Assembly: GCF_023822005.2 (NCBI RefSeq) | Contig: NZ_CP098806.1 | Coordinates: 4,638,501 to 4,702,500 of the forward strand | Reading direction: 5' to 3' | Source of the DNA: Dyadobacter fanqingshengii | GTDB lineage: Bacteria; Bacteroidota; Bacteroidia; Cytophagales; Spirosomataceae | Length of the DNA: 64,000 nucleotides | Shown: piece by piece, positions 9,643 through 18,890 of the stretch | Position numbering within the stretch: position 1 is the stretch's first letter | Layout: the number at the start of each line of letters is the position of its first letter | Position numbers and translations under genes: made by a program | The notes under the pieces: generated by a model | Told to the model about the DNA's origin: nothing | Databases searched by the model: none | What the model saw: the letters and a program-made list of their open reading frames with translations, nothing else

Positions 9643-10749
9643 ATGGATCAATACCATAATTTTACTTTGGAAGACTTTCTTTGGGACCCTTCTTTCCGGA
9701 ATTGGGTGCTGAAACCGACCAGAGAAGATGCGGAAAACTGGCAAAACTGGTTAGCGGCCCATCCCGACAAAATAGAAACCGTCCGCAGTGCCCGGGAGCT
9801 TGTGCTGGCCATTTCGCCCGCAGCGGTTCCATTGTCAAAATCTGAAAAAGAAAATGCGATACGCCAGATCATTGGCAACATTAAAAACGAGGAAGAATCT
9901 GCTGAAACCATTTCTAAAACGCGGCTCTATCAGCCTTTGATGCGTGTTGCAGCGGCATTAATCGTCGTCGCCGGACTAGGGTGGACATTTTGGTTTTACG
10001 GCCAGAAACAGCAGATCAGTTACGACGAACTGGTTTCCAGCGCGGCAGAACCACTCATTGAAAAGACTAATCAGAATAAAGAACCTTTACTAATTCGGCT
10101 TGCCGATGGCAGCAGCGTAAAGCTGGATCCGGGCAGCAAAGTAAGCTATCCTGCCATTTTTGAACCGGGAAAAAGAGAGGTTTATCTTTCCGGAAAAGCA
10201 TTTTTTGACATTGCAAAAGATCCTTCCCGACCGTTTTTCGTGTATGCCAATGAGGTAATTACCAAAGTTTTAGGAACGAGCTTCACCGTTCGCTCCTATA
10301 CAGACGAAAAGGAAGTTTCTGTGGCCGTGAAGACAGGAAGAGTTGCCGTCTTTACCCGAAAAGATCCGGAGATCAGCGAGAAGAAGGATTCAAGGGAATT
10401 AACCGGCGTTGTGATCGAGCCTAACCAGCAGATCGTCTTTGTCCGGGAATCTGTAAAAATTACTAAAAGCCTCATTCCCAGCCCGGAACTGGTGGACAAC
10501 AATCTCAGCCACTACAATTTTGAATTTGATGAAACCCCCATTTCTAATGTGTTTTCAGAGCTGCAAAGGGCTTATGGCATTGAAATTATTTTTGACAAAA
10601 ACGTGATGAACGAATGTCCGATCACTGCGCGGCTTTCGGAAATGACGCTGTATGAGAAATTAGACCTTGTATGTAAAGCTGTCGGCGCCAGCTATGAGCT
10701 GATCGACGGCCGCATTATCATAGAAGGAAAAGGTTGTAAGAGTATTTGA
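9643..10749 (+). CDS. FecR-family anti-sigma factor
   Basis: A 368-residue inner-membrane protein. A cytoplasmic N-terminus of ~100 residues (sigma-binding) is followed by a single membrane helix at about residues 104-123 (VAAALIVVAGLGWTFWFYG). The periplasmic FecR domain carries the signature YLSGKAFFDIAKD...PFFVYANEVITKVLGTSFTVRSY, and a C-terminal STN-like/DUF4974 domain (ETPISNVFSELQRAYGIEIIFD) closes the protein. Known role of the family: sense the signal from the STN domain of the SusC-type transporter and release the sigma factor. Its place between sigma gene and susC supports this. Whether signalling is by regulated proteolysis is not visible. Confidence 0.93.
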   Translation: MDQYHNFTLEDFLWDPSFRNWVLKPTREDAENWQNWLAAHPDKIETVRSARELVLAISPAAVPLSKSEKENAIRQIIGNIKNEEESAETISKTRLYQPLMRVAAALIVVAGLGWTFWFYGQKQQISYDELVSSAAEPLIEKTNQNKEPLLIRLADGSSVKLDPGSKVSYPAIFEPGKREVYLSGKAFFDIAKDPSRPFFVYANEVITKVLGTSFTVRSYTDEKEVSVAVKTGRVAVFTRKDPEISEKKDSRELTGVVIEPNQQIVFVRESVKITKSLIPSPELVDNNLSHYNFEFDETPISNVFSELQRAYGIEIIFDKNVMNECPITARLSEMTLYEKLDLVCKAVGASYELIDGRIIIEGKGCKSI

Positions 10750-10756
10750 AAAAATG

Positions 10757-10782
10757 GCCGGTAATGGTGGAACATTACCGGC
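10757..10782 (+). other. Intergenic stem-loop between fecR and susC
   Basis: A perfect 10-bp stem (GCCGGTAATG 10757-10766 with CATTACCGGC 10773-10782) with a 6-base loop lies 8 bases after the fecR stop. No T-tract follows, so it is not a standard terminator. It could be a processing or stabilising hairpin that sets susCD expression apart from the regulators. Confidence 0.6.
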
Positions 10783-10879
10783 TGTGTAAGTAACCCCCGA
10801 AGTTTTGCCGACTGTCATCCTTGGAAAGATGCGGGGGAAAGTTTTTGCCAATAATCAATTAACAAAACTGTTCAAAACT

Positions 10880-13800
10880 ATGAAAATACCAGTACAGTTC
10901 AATCGTAAACTGTTAGTTCTTATGCGGATAAGTTTGGCCCAGCTCGTAATTGCCCTGTGGTTCATGGGAACAGCCACCGCTGTCGACGTGCGCGCTCAGG
11001 AGCTGCTGAGTAAGAAGATCAGTTTACAGGCTCAGGAACAGGAAGTGAAAAAAGTGCTTAGCTTAATTGAGAAGCAAGCGGGCGTGCGCTTCATTTTTAG
11101 CTCGAAATTGATCCAGTCCGGAAGGAAAGTGAACATTCAGCAATCCAACCAGGAATTGTCGAAAGTATTAAACGATTTTCTTGTTCCGCTTGGCCTTACC
11201 TACGAGGTTTCGGGAAAAAATATCGTGATCCGGCCATCGGACGCTGCAAAATCAGCAGATAATGCAGAAGCTTCCATTAAGTCCGAGTTGCTCAGATCCA
11301 TGGATATCACCATTAAGGGAAAAATTACCGATTCGGAGACCAAGGAGCCGCTTCCGGGCGTGAATATTCTGATTAAGGGCACACAATCGGGGACTTCGAC
11401 CGATGCGACTGGAAGCTACACATTGTCCGTGCCGGATGCCAACACCATTCTCGTGCTGAGCTTTGTGGGCTACGAGCCCCAGGAAGTGAAGGTTGGTAAC
11501 AGAACAGAAATTGACATTACTCTGAAGACAGACCAAAAATCACTGGAAGAAGTGCTCGTGGTGGGTTACGGAACAGTAAAAAAGAGTGATGTTACGGGTT
11601 CCGTTTCTTCTGTGAAATCAGGTGAACTTACGGCATATCCTGCATTGGGAACCGTTCAGGCATTACAAGGACGCGCGGCGGGGGTTCAGATCCAGTCTAA
11701 CAATGGTGAGCCGGGATCCAATTTTAAAGTGCGGATCAGGGGCGGAACTTCCATTAATGCAAGCAGCGATCCGATTTATGTTGTGGACGGCTTCGTAGGC
11801 GGCGCTATCCCGCCTCCGGAAGACATTGAATCGATTGAAATCCTTAAAGATGCTTCTGCAACAGCTATTTACGGTTCAAGGGGAGCCAATGGTGTAATTA
11901 TGGTAACAACCAAAAAAGGACAGTCGGGCAAGCCGAAAATTGAATTTAATACTTCTTTTTCAACCCAAAAAGAAATTAACCGCCTTGACCTGCTGAATGC
12001 GAGCCAGTTTTTGGATTATGTAAAAGAGGCCAGGCCTAATGTCGTGTCGCAAGGCGCTGACACCGATTGGCAGGACCAAATTTTTCGCAAAGGCGCCATT
12101 CAAAACCACCAGGTTTCGGTTGCTGGCGGCAGCGATGCGGTGAAATATTATGTTTCAGGAGCTTATTATGATCAAAAAGGCGTGATCCTGAATTCGGATT
12201 ACAATCGTTTTTCAATCACCAGTAATATTGACATTCAGGCTGCAAAACGTTTGAAACTTGGCCTTAACCTCTTTGCACAACGCGTTTCGCGCAACCAGGC
12301 CAGAACGCAGGAAGGATCGAGCGGCCTTACGCCGGGTGTAACTTCGTCGGCATTTAAATTTGAGCCGGACCAGCCGATTGTGGGCGCTAATGGGCGTTTT
12401 ACAGTGGCCAGATTAAATGACCCGATTGATAATCCTTACGCTATTGCGACCCAACTTCAAAACGAATCGCTGAATGACCGCGTGCAGGGCAACTTTTATG
12501 CAGAATACAGCATTTGGGACGATTTGAAATTCCGCATCACATTGGGCGCAACCACCAACAGCGGCAGAACAGGCGAGTTTACGCCTACGACGCTGAACGA
12601 TGGTCGTAACGTAGGCGGATCGGCAACCGTAAGAGGCACAAAAAGCACATTGCTGCTGAATGAGAATTATTTGACCTACACCAAAAAAATCGGCACAAAC
12701 CACGACATTTCGGCCATGTTGGGTTACTCGTACCAAACATCTTCCAGCGAAAACTGGGGTGGAACAGGCCAATCCTTTATTACAGATGCGGTTTCTTACT
12801 GGAATTTGGGCGGAGCTTCCGTTTGGCAAAGCCCAACTTCGGGGCTTACCGAATGGCAACTGGCTTCCTATTATGCGAGGTTAACTTACGGCTTATTGGA
12901 TCGCTACCTTTTCACAGCTAACATTCGTCAGGACGGTTCTTCCAATTTTAGTAAAAACCACAAATGGGCAACGTTCCCTTCTGGTGCATTTGCATGGAAA
13001 CTTTCCAGCGAACCATTTATGCAGAATGTAACTGCCATCAGCCAGTGGAAATGGCGTGTGAGTTACGGTTTGACGGGTAACCAGGCCATTGAGCCTTACC
13101 AAACCATGTCGCGGTTTTCTAATGTTTACACCATTATCAATGGCGTTCCGGTGAATGCGGTGCGTCCTACAACGGTTGCTAATGACGATTTGACTTGGGA
13201 AACCACACACCAACTCAACATTGGAACGGATTTCAGCATGCTGAACAACCGCCTGAACATTACGGCTGACTATTATCGCCGCGTTACCAAGGATTTGCTG
13301 TTCAGCGTTCAATTGCCTCAATATTCAGGTTATAGCAACCAGTTGAAAAACATAGGATCTGTTGAAAATAAGGGTTTTGAATTGACGGTGAACACACGAA
13401 ATCTGGTTGGAGAGTTTAAATGGAACACGGACATTAACTTCTCGCTCAACCGTAATAAAGTTCTGTCGTTGCCTAATGGAACGGACATCTTGTATGCTTC
13501 CGGTCCAGGCCACTTGGTTGGATTAGGACAAACGCAGATCTTGCGTGAAGGCCAGCCTGTGGGATCGTTTTATGGCTGGATCTATGACGGCGTTTACCAG
13601 GAAGGCGACAGCTTCATTCCGGGCGGTGGTTTCGAAACGGCTGCGGGTGGCGAAAAATTCAGGGATATTGATGGTAAAAAAGATGCAAACGGCCAGCTGA
13701 CAGGCGAGGCTGACGGCATGCTGAACAGCGACGACCGCACCATTATCGGGAACCCGCATCCGAAATTCATCTGGGGATTAACCAATGATTTTAGCTGGAA

Positions 13801-14272
13801 AGGCATTGACCTGAATGTTTTCTTCCAGGCGTCGCAAGGCAATGATATGCTGAATTACACGCTGATGGAACTGAACCTTTTGTCGGGGATTAACAACGCA
13901 ACCACGGATGCATTGAACCGCTGGACGCCCACGAACACGAACACGAACACAAATGTGCCGAAAGCGATGGCCGGACGCACAAGACGTGTTTCAACGCGCT
14001 GGGTGGAAGACGGAAGTTTTGTTCGCTTGAAAAACATTTCGCTGGGTTATAATATTCCAAAATCTGTTGTAGACAAACTGCATATCAGCAAGTTACGCAT
14101 CTATGCCAGCGCGCAGAACATCCTGACATTCACGAAATACAAAGGTTTTGATCCTGAGGTCAATTACTCTTCCGATGACAACAGCACGAACAGTAACCGT
14201 AACCTGGGATTGGATTATGGCAGTTATCCGAATGCCAAATCGTACACCATTGGGCTAAATGTTGGTTTTTAA
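10880..14272 (+). CDS. SusC/RagA-family TonB-dependent outer-membrane transporter with N-terminal STN signalling domain
   Basis: About 1130 residues. Order of parts: hydrophobic signal peptide (ISLAQLVIALWFMGTATA, residues ~17-34), STN domain (~46-118, QEVKKVLSLIEKQAGVRFIF), carboxypeptidase-regulatory-like beta domain (~143-215), plug domain starting at EEVLVVGYGTVKKSDVTGS with the SusC signature RGANGVIMVTTKKG, then a beta barrel ending in an aromatic residue (NVGF). The STN domain marks a transducing receptor that talks to FecR. Imports an oligomer bound by SusD, using TonB energy. I start at ATG 10880, just before the signal peptide; the frame is open further upstream (TTG 10805). A 6-base repeat at ~13929-13953 encodes a Thr-Asn stretch. 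The substrate is unknown because no hydrolase is adjacent. Confidence 0.93.
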   Translation: MKIPVQFNRKLLVLMRISLAQLVIALWFMGTATAVDVRAQELLSKKISLQAQEQEVKKVLSLIEKQAGVRFIFSSKLIQSGRKVNIQQSNQELSKVLNDFLVPLGLTYEVSGKNIVIRPSDAAKSADNAEASIKSELLRSMDITIKGKITDSETKEPLPGVNILIKGTQSGTSTDATGSYTLSVPDANTILVLSFVGYEPQEVKVGNRTEIDITLKTDQKSLEEVLVVGYGTVKKSDVTGSVSSVKSGELTAYPALGTVQALQGRAAGVQIQSNNGEPGSNFKVRIRGGTSINASSDPIYVVDGFVGGAIPPPEDIESIEILKDASATAIYGSRGANGVIMVTTKKGQSGKPKIEFNTSFSTQKEINRLDLLNASQFLDYVKEARPNVVSQGADTDWQDQIFRKGAIQNHQVSVAGGSDAVKYYVSGAYYDQKGVILNSDYNRFSITSNIDIQAAKRLKLGLNLFAQRVSRNQARTQEGSSGLTPGVTSSAFKFEPDQPIVGANGRFTVARLNDPIDNPYAIATQLQNESLNDRVQGNFYAEYSIWDDLKFRITLGATTNSGRTGEFTPTTLNDGRNVGGSATVRGTKSTLLLNENYLTYTKKIGTNHDISAMLGYSYQTSSSENWGGTGQSFITDAVSYWNLGGASVWQSPTSGLTEWQLASYYARLTYGLLDRYLFTANIRQDGSSNFSKNHKWATFPSGAFAWKLSSEPFMQNVTAISQWKWRVSYGLTGNQAIEPYQTMSRFSNVYTIINGVPVNAVRPTTVANDDLTWETTHQLNIGTDFSMLNNRLNITADYYRRVTKDLLFSVQLPQYSGYSNQLKNIGSVENKGFELTVNTRNLVGEFKWNTDINFSLNRNKVLSLPNGTDILYASGPGHLVGLGQTQILREGQPVGSFYGWIYDGVYQEGDSFIPGGGFETAAGGEKFRDIDGKKDANGQLTGEADGMLNSDDRTIIGNPHPKFIWGLTNDFSWKGIDLNVFFQASQGNDMLNYTLMELNLLSGINNATTDALNRWTPTNTNTNTNVPKAMAGRTRRVSTRWVEDGSFVRLKNISLGYNIPKSVVDKLHISKLRIYASAQNILTFTKYKGFDPEVNYSSDDNSTNSNRNLGLDYGSYPNAKSYTIGLNVGF

Positions 14273-14297
14273 TTCCTGACTCTTAATTCGACTTAAA

Positions 14298-15818
14298 ATG
14301 AAGCATTTAACAAATAGATTTTTACTTTTTATCCTCACCGCAAGCTTCTCGCTAGGCTGCGCTGATCTGGACGAAAAACCGGTGGGTTTACTTGCGCCTG
14401 AATCATTGTTCCGGACTTCCAAAGACGTTGAAACGGCCATTAACGGTGCGTATGGCTGGATCGCAACCGAGCGTCTTTATGGACGGCAATTTGTGTCGGC
14501 ATTAATGTTGAGAAGCGATATGGTGGATATCGGCGACCGTGGAACGCCGGCAGAACGGCAGCAGGTCAACGATTTCAACATGGATGATAACAACAATATG
14601 GTCAACCAGTTCTGGCCTACCTGGTATCAGGTGATCAGTGCTGCCAATGCGGCCATTTCAGGCGGCGAACAACTTGGATTGCCCGAGGCTGAGATCAATC
14701 CACTTATCGCAGAGGCGCGTTTTGTGCGTGCATTTGCGTATTTCAACCTGGTGCAGGTTTTCGGCGACGTTCCTTACATTGATTACTTCATCAGTAATCC
14801 CGAAGCGGTTAAGGCCATTTCAAGAACGCCTGCAGCGACGGTTTACGGAAGCATTATCGCTGATCTGGAATTTGCAAAGCAATGGTTGCCCGAAAAACAG
14901 CCTTCCGAAGTGAGAAGCCGCGCATCGAAAGGAACAGCCGCTTCGTATCTGGCGTCCGTACATTTGACGCTAGCCGATTATGCAAAAGCCTATGCAGAGG
15001 CAAAATATGTGATTGATAACAAAGACAAATTCGGTTACGCATTGGAAGCCGACTTTCAGACATTGTTCGTAGCGCCGCAAGCGCCTAACATGAAAGAGCA
15101 CATTTTCGACGTGGATTTTCTTGGCTTAAAAAGTGGTGAAGGCGGTGCAAATGACGACATTATGGCGCCTATGACGGGTGTGCGCGGCGGTGATGCGCCA
15201 CGTAGCGGATGGAGCGTGCTTGTGCCTTCTATGAATGTTTTCAACACTTGGGATGCCCGCGATTACCGCAAGGAAGTAAGCTTCGACGACTCCCTTCTGA
15301 TCGGCGGCAAGCTCGTTCCTTACACCGAATTCCCAAACACAAAAAGGCCTCATATTGCCAAATACGCTCGTTTTGCAGGGACAGCCAACTCAGAAGGACG
15401 TTATTCAGATCAGAACTATGCAGCCATGCGCTATGCGGAAATCCTGCTAATTGCAGCTGAGGCGTCGGTGGAAGTCAATGGACCTAATGCGGAGGCGCTG
15501 ACTTACATTAACGAAATCCGCGCAAGGGCAAGAAATTGGGCTGGTAAGCAAACTACTTTTCCAGCTAATGTAGCCGCAGGATTAAGCAAAACGGCCATGA
15601 TCGACTTGATTATGGAAGAAAGAAGGATCGAGCTGGCATTTGAATATAAACGCTGGTTCGATATCAAGCGCCGTAATCTGGGTGAAACAGTTTTCCAGGG
15701 CGCCAAATCATTGGAACCGCATACAAGCTTTAACCCTGCAAGAGATTACCTCATGCCAATTCCACGCGTGGAATTGCAGGTTAATCCGAATTTGGGGCCA
15801 CAGAATCCGGGTTATTGA
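14298..15818 (+). CDS. SusD/RagB-family outer-membrane lipoprotein
   Basis: A 506-residue surface lipoprotein. The signal peptide ends in the lipobox S-L-G-C with Cys21 as lipidated residue. Helical TPR-like parts (KGTAASYLASVHLTLADYAKAYAEAKYVI), the RYAEILLIAAEA stretch and the C-terminal MEERRIELAFEYKRWFDIKR motif are those of SusD/RagB proteins, which cap the SusC barrel and bind the ligand outside the cell. It begins 25 bases after the susC stop, so they are co-transcribed, and the operon ends at a strong terminator right behind it. Confidence 0.94.
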   Translation: MKHLTNRFLLFILTASFSLGCADLDEKPVGLLAPESLFRTSKDVETAINGAYGWIATERLYGRQFVSALMLRSDMVDIGDRGTPAERQQVNDFNMDDNNNMVNQFWPTWYQVISAANAAISGGEQLGLPEAEINPLIAEARFVRAFAYFNLVQVFGDVPYIDYFISNPEAVKAISRTPAATVYGSIIADLEFAKQWLPEKQPSEVRSRASKGTAASYLASVHLTLADYAKAYAEAKYVIDNKDKFGYALEADFQTLFVAPQAPNMKEHIFDVDFLGLKSGEGGANDDIMAPMTGVRGGDAPRSGWSVLVPSMNVFNTWDARDYRKEVSFDDSLLIGGKLVPYTEFPNTKRPHIAKYARFAGTANSEGRYSDQNYAAMRYAEILLIAAEASVEVNGPNAEALTYINEIRARARNWAGKQTTFPANVAAGLSKTAMIDLIMEERRIELAFEYKRWFDIKRRNLGETVFQGAKSLEPHTSFNPARDYLMPIPRVELQVNPNLGPQNPGY

Positions 15819-15835
15819 TCATTAACAAACCAATG

Positions 15836-15870
15836 AAGCCCGGTTACTCGAAAAGGTGACCGGGCTTTTT
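15836..15870 (+). terminator. Terminator of the susCD operon
   Basis: Stem AAGCCCGGT / ACCGGGCTT (15836-15844 with 15859-15867), extended by weaker pairs, then a T-tract, 17 bases after the susD stop. Confidence 0.85.
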
Positions 15871-16003
15871 ACGTTTGCCCTAATCCACCCCAAACCAAAC
15901 GTATACACTGTGGGGAAATAGCTGCACGGGAAGCATTAATTTATGCCTCTATTAGCCTGGAACAACGTTTTTACCATGGTGTTGAAACATAATTAATACA
16001 AAA

Positions 16004-16600
16004 ATGGAAGAGAACCCTCGCAAAGGAAATATATTCAAATACATCGCTTATGTCCTAATAGCCGCTGCTGTCATCGGTTTTGCCATATACTTTCTGACCC
16101 CTAAAAAACTGACTGTCGCAGAAGGCAAGAATATGCTGTTATTTATTGATAATCAAATCATTGACATTGACCGGAACCTCAAAAGTGATATGTCTAAGCA
16201 AGATATTGCAACAAGACTTTCGTGGCATAAATCAAACACTTCACTTTATAATGAGGTGAGAGGCAGTAAGGATAAGGTGATTAAACCGAAAGCAGAGATT
16301 CTGGAAAAAAAGATCGTTCAGGTGCAGACCAAGGAGTTTCCTGAGCTCAGAACTGCATATGTTAAATCCAAAAAAGAGGTGCTCGGGACACAGCAAATCA
16401 CCATTGCATTGTCAGGCCCCAAAAATGACACATTGATTTTCAATGGCGCCATCTTCGCCTCCGAAAAGAGTAAAGATGCTTTTTTAGATAATATAAAGCC
16501 TATTATCCAGGATCTTCGTTTCAAGAAAGTAGTGTACAAATGGTCGGATAAGGATTCTTCGGACTATAAAGTACGAGCTAAACCAGACGCGGAAATCTGA
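16004..16600 (+). CDS. Membrane-anchored hypothetical protein
   Basis: A 198-residue protein with a short cytoplasmic N-terminus, one membrane helix at residues ~13-31 (YIAYVLIAAAVIGFAIYFL) and a hydrophilic, Lys-rich remainder that should be outside the inner membrane. No family recognised. It stands alone between the susCD terminator and a convergent gene, whose stop codon is only 2 bases away, so two transcripts meet here with no terminator between them. ATG at 16004 is chosen because the membrane segment follows directly. Confidence 0.6.
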   Translation: MEENPRKGNIFKYIAYVLIAAAVIGFAIYFLTPKKLTVAEGKNMLLFIDNQIIDIDRNLKSDMSKQDIATRLSWHKSNTSLYNEVRGSKDKVIKPKAEILEKKIVQVQTKEFPELRTAYVKSKKEVLGTQQITIALSGPKNDTLIFNGAIFASEKSKDAFLDNIKPIIQDLRFKKVVYKWSDKDSSDYKVRAKPDAEI

Positions 16601-16602
16601 CA

Positions 16603-17073
16603 TTATTCGACCGTTGTGCTGTCTTTGTCGGGCGTATTTGGGAAAAGATATTTGGTGACAACCAGGAAAAATGCTGTGATGTTTACGGTTGCTGTGGTGA
16701 TCAGCGTAATGAGAACCGTGTCTGAAAGCTGGAAATTGAAACTAATGTATTTGACGCCTGTTCGCAGCAACGGATCGAGGAAATTGTAGCAATAAACTTC
16801 TCCAAGGCCATTTAGCCAAACCAAAACAACGACCATTACCAGCCAGATCGACACCATCCAGAAGATATATTCGGCGTATTTTTTCCTTTCCCGGATGTTT
16901 TGGGACAAGCCTTCCAGACTTACCTGTTGAAGCAGCGTAAGGAAGGTTTTTTCACTAACATCTTGTTCAGTGGATTCCGGAGAAGCGGCAGTGACCCAAT
17001 TGCGTAATGTATTTTTATCAATGGGCCTCGGCGGGTTAGACTGCGGGGATTGGGGATTTGATCTGCTGCTCAA
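16603..17073 (-). CDS. Small two-helix membrane protein, possible toxin of a Panacea pair
   Basis: About 156 residues. After a Pro/Ser/Asn-rich N-terminus and a helical region there are two hydrophobic segments, residues ~71-89 (IFWMVSIWLVMVVVLVWL) and ~120-142 (VLITLITTATVNITAFFLVV), followed by KYLFP near the C-terminus. No start ATG exists near the N-terminus; the frame opens with TTG at 17071-17073, inside the 3' end of the upstream Panacea-domain gene (38-base overlap), so translational coupling is likely. I recall similar small proteins with a TTxTxN...KYLFP tail beside regulators, but cannot name a family. Its role as the toxin is inference from position, size and membrane nature. Confidence 0.6.
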   Translation of the reverse strand: MSSRSNPQSPQSNPPRPIDKNTLRNWVTAASPESTEQDVSEKTFLTLLQQVSLEGLSQNIRERKKYAEYIFWMVSIWLVMVVVLVWLNGLGEVYCYNFLDPLLRTGVKYISFNFQLSDTVLITLITTATVNITAFFLVVTKYLFPNTPDKDSTTVE

Positions 17074-17524
17074 AATAATTTTTAATCAGGTTATCATCAA
17101 TTACACCGTTCTCGCCTACTTTCTTATATGTGATTTCCCAAGGTGAATTCGTCGCATGGGACCAGTTTGATAACGTGATGGCATCTACGTCCTTGGTAAT
17201 CTCCCAGGTGTTATTAATGGCTTCCAGCGCGGATGAGGAAAGTTCTGAAAAATTGGTAAGGGGCTGAAAGTTGACAGTAATGGATGTTTTCTCTAAAATC
17301 GGCGAATTGCCCCATTTTTTGTAAAGCTGATAAATCGTCGGGACGACCGGCCCAAACCGCCACGCAAGGAATTTTTCCCTGATCAGTGGATCCCCATTAT
17401 TCAATGCCAAATGCAACCCATGAGCAAAAAAGACCATCTTTTGCAATTTCATCTGGGTTACCGGATTGTTTTCTTTGATGCCGAGATTTACGAATTGCCC
17501 GGCGATCAGAACGGATGAGTACAT
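17036..17524 (-). CDS. Panacea-domain (DUF4065/SocA-like) protein, possible antitoxin
   Basis: A 162-residue protein. The stretches KLQKMVFFAHGLHLAL and WRFGPVVPTIYQLYKKWG are hallmarks of the Panacea/DUF4065 fold, a domain shown in the literature to act as antitoxin against many unrelated toxins and also found in phage-related and SocA-type proteins. It overlaps the downstream small membrane protein by 38 bases, the usual geometry of a toxin-antitoxin pair. Upstream, within 30-65 bases of its start, lie nested inverted repeats (17552-17587) that could be an autoregulatory operator. Family assignment is fairly sure; the toxin-antitoxin role is inferred. Confidence 0.82.
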   Translation of the reverse strand: MYSSVLIAGQFVNLGIKENNPVTQMKLQKMVFFAHGLHLALNNGDPLIREKFLAWRFGPVVPTIYQLYKKWGNSPILEKTSITVNFQPLTNFSELSSSALEAINNTWEITKDVDAITLSNWSHATNSPWEITYKKVGENGVIDDNLIKNYFEQQIKSPIPAV

Positions 17525-17551
17525 AGTGAATGTGCGAGATTGTTAAAATCC

Positions 17552-17587
17552 ATACTGAATATATGCAATGTACACAGTATCAGTACA
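17552..17587 (-). promoter_or_regulatory. Nested inverted repeats upstream of the Panacea gene (possible operator)
   Basis: ATACTG (17552-17557) pairs with CAGTAT (17575-17580), and TGTAC (17569-17573) with GTACA (17583-17587). They lie 28-63 bases before the start codon, where an autoregulator would bind. No binding partner is known, so this is only a candidate. Confidence 0.35.
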
Positions 17588-17663
17588 AATAAACATGACA
17601 AAGTCTAAAAAAGTTTATAAAAACAGTGCTGTCCGGTTTCATATAGCTTTATAGTCAGGCTGT

Positions 17664-18575
17664 TCATAGAAATTGAAGAAATGATGTGCCGAATTTCAGC
17701 GTGATCATTCCGCCATATTCTGCCTTATTGAAGCTGTCCGTGCCTTTTGTTCTCAAACTTAAAAACGGCGAAATGCCTATCTTCACATTCGGGCTGTCTG
17801 TAACAGACGGATAAAAGAAGATCCAGCTTTCCAGCCTCAGCCGGTTTAAACTACCAAAAGGCCCATTATCACTACTATTGCCCGTAAAATCATAATAAAT
17901 GGTTGGCGAATAACTGAAATTGCCTTTGCCCGGATAAATCTGCAATGAAAACGCCGGTGAAAAAACGGGCCGAACGCTCGGCGGATCCACAATCAGGTCA
18001 GAAACAGTGGTGAACCCTCCCGGGCTGGGTGTATTCAGTACGCTGACTTCGGAAGCTGCTTGCCAGTCACGCGCATAACGCAGACGAAACTGCGGGGAGA
18101 ACTGGGCAGCACCGGATTGTCCTTTGGAGAAAAAGCCGGCGTATTTGATTTCAAATGCGTAAGAATTTTTACCATTGCTAATTGAGAAAGATTGATCTCC
18201 ACCGGGATAATAAGTGAATTTGGCATGCCCGTATTCAAACTGGCCTGTAAATGAATGCCTTGAAATGCCCCCGGACTCCTGCGTGTTGTCCTTTGTGAAC
18301 TGCGCGGCCAGCACACTTTTCCATGTTGAGGTAAAGCGGTCAATTTGCAATACATTTTCCGCTTCATTGGTCAACGGCAAGCGGATAGAAGGCCTCAATG
18401 TGAAGGTTTTTCCGTCTGCGACTTTTTCCCAGTTCAGTTCCGGCCCCGCCTCGATCAATCCTTCCTTAATGGACGTTGTGGCATTAACATACGGTGAAAC
18501 CTTTAATTTTACTTCCTGCGCCAGCGTCATCAACGGGCATAGGAGCAGCATGCTATAATAGTATATCTGTCTCAT
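17664..18575 (-). CDS. Hypothetical outer-membrane beta-barrel protein
   Basis: 303 residues. The signal peptide (MRQIYYYSMLLLCPLMTLAQ, cleavage near residue 20) is followed by alternating amphipathic strands rich in Tyr, Phe, Ser and Gly with no Cys in the mature part, ending in ...LKFGTSFLQFL. This is the look of a small outer-membrane barrel, but I know no family name. The start overlaps the end of the preceding gene (18553-18867) by 23 bases, so the two are translated together. It ends ~90 bases from the region upstream of the Panacea gene, without an obvious terminator. Confidence 0.65.
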   Translation of the reverse strand: MRQIYYYSMLLLCPLMTLAQEVKLKVSPYVNATTSIKEGLIEAGPELNWEKVADGKTFTLRPSIRLPLTNEAENVLQIDRFTSTWKSVLAAQFTKDNTQESGGISRHSFTGQFEYGHAKFTYYPGGDQSFSISNGKNSYAFEIKYAGFFSKGQSGAAQFSPQFRLRYARDWQAASEVSVLNTPSPGGFTTVSDLIVDPPSVRPVFSPAFSLQIYPGKGNFSYSPTIYYDFTGNSSDNGPFGSLNRLRLESWIFFYPSVTDSPNVKIGISPFLSLRTKGTDSFNKAEYGGMITLKFGTSFLQFL

Positions 18576-18867
18576 AATATCCGTCCTGTAGTTTTAATGT
18601 TAAGCTTTGATCTTCTGCCGTTCCGGGCAAGTCTATCCCGAGATTAAAAGCGGCGTCGCCGATCCCGACCACACGTGCCTTAATACGGACCTGGGCTATG
18701 GAAATGGTGCCGCTCCATGTGCGTTTTTTGGTGCCGTCGGCCTGGATGACCTTAACACCATTGACAAAAGCATAAAATAATGTGATTCCGCCGCTGACTG
18801 GCTCGAGCGTAAGTGTGAAATCCCTGGTGGCATCCAGGGACAGTGAGAGTGCCTTTTTCTTAGCCAT
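18553..18867 (-). CDS. Small hypothetical protein co-translated with the barrel protein
   Basis: 104 residues with no signal peptide; an N-terminal MAKKKALSLSLD is followed by mostly beta-strand-like sequence. No domain recognised. Its 3' end overlaps the start of the outer-membrane gene by 23 bases. Divergent from rpmH, sharing the ~110-base upstream region. It could be a jelly-roll-like small binding protein, but that is only an impression. Confidence 0.6.
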   Translation of the reverse strand: MAKKKALSLSLDATRDFTLTLEPVSGGITLFYAFVNGVKVIQADGTKKRTWSGTISIAQVRIKARVVGIGDAAFNLGIDLPGTAEDQSLTLKLQDGYYETDILL

Positions 18868-18890
18868 TAAATTTAGTTTTTGATGAAATG

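Noticed and set aside
8937..9644. Long minus-strand open frame (235 codons) opposite the ECF sigma gene
   Set aside because: Lies fully antisense to a clear sigma factor gene; the translation has no domain or signal features.
13929..13953. Six-base tandem repeat within susC as a phase-variation switch
   Set aside because: The unit is a multiple of three and only adds Thr-Asn pairs, so slippage would not change the frame.
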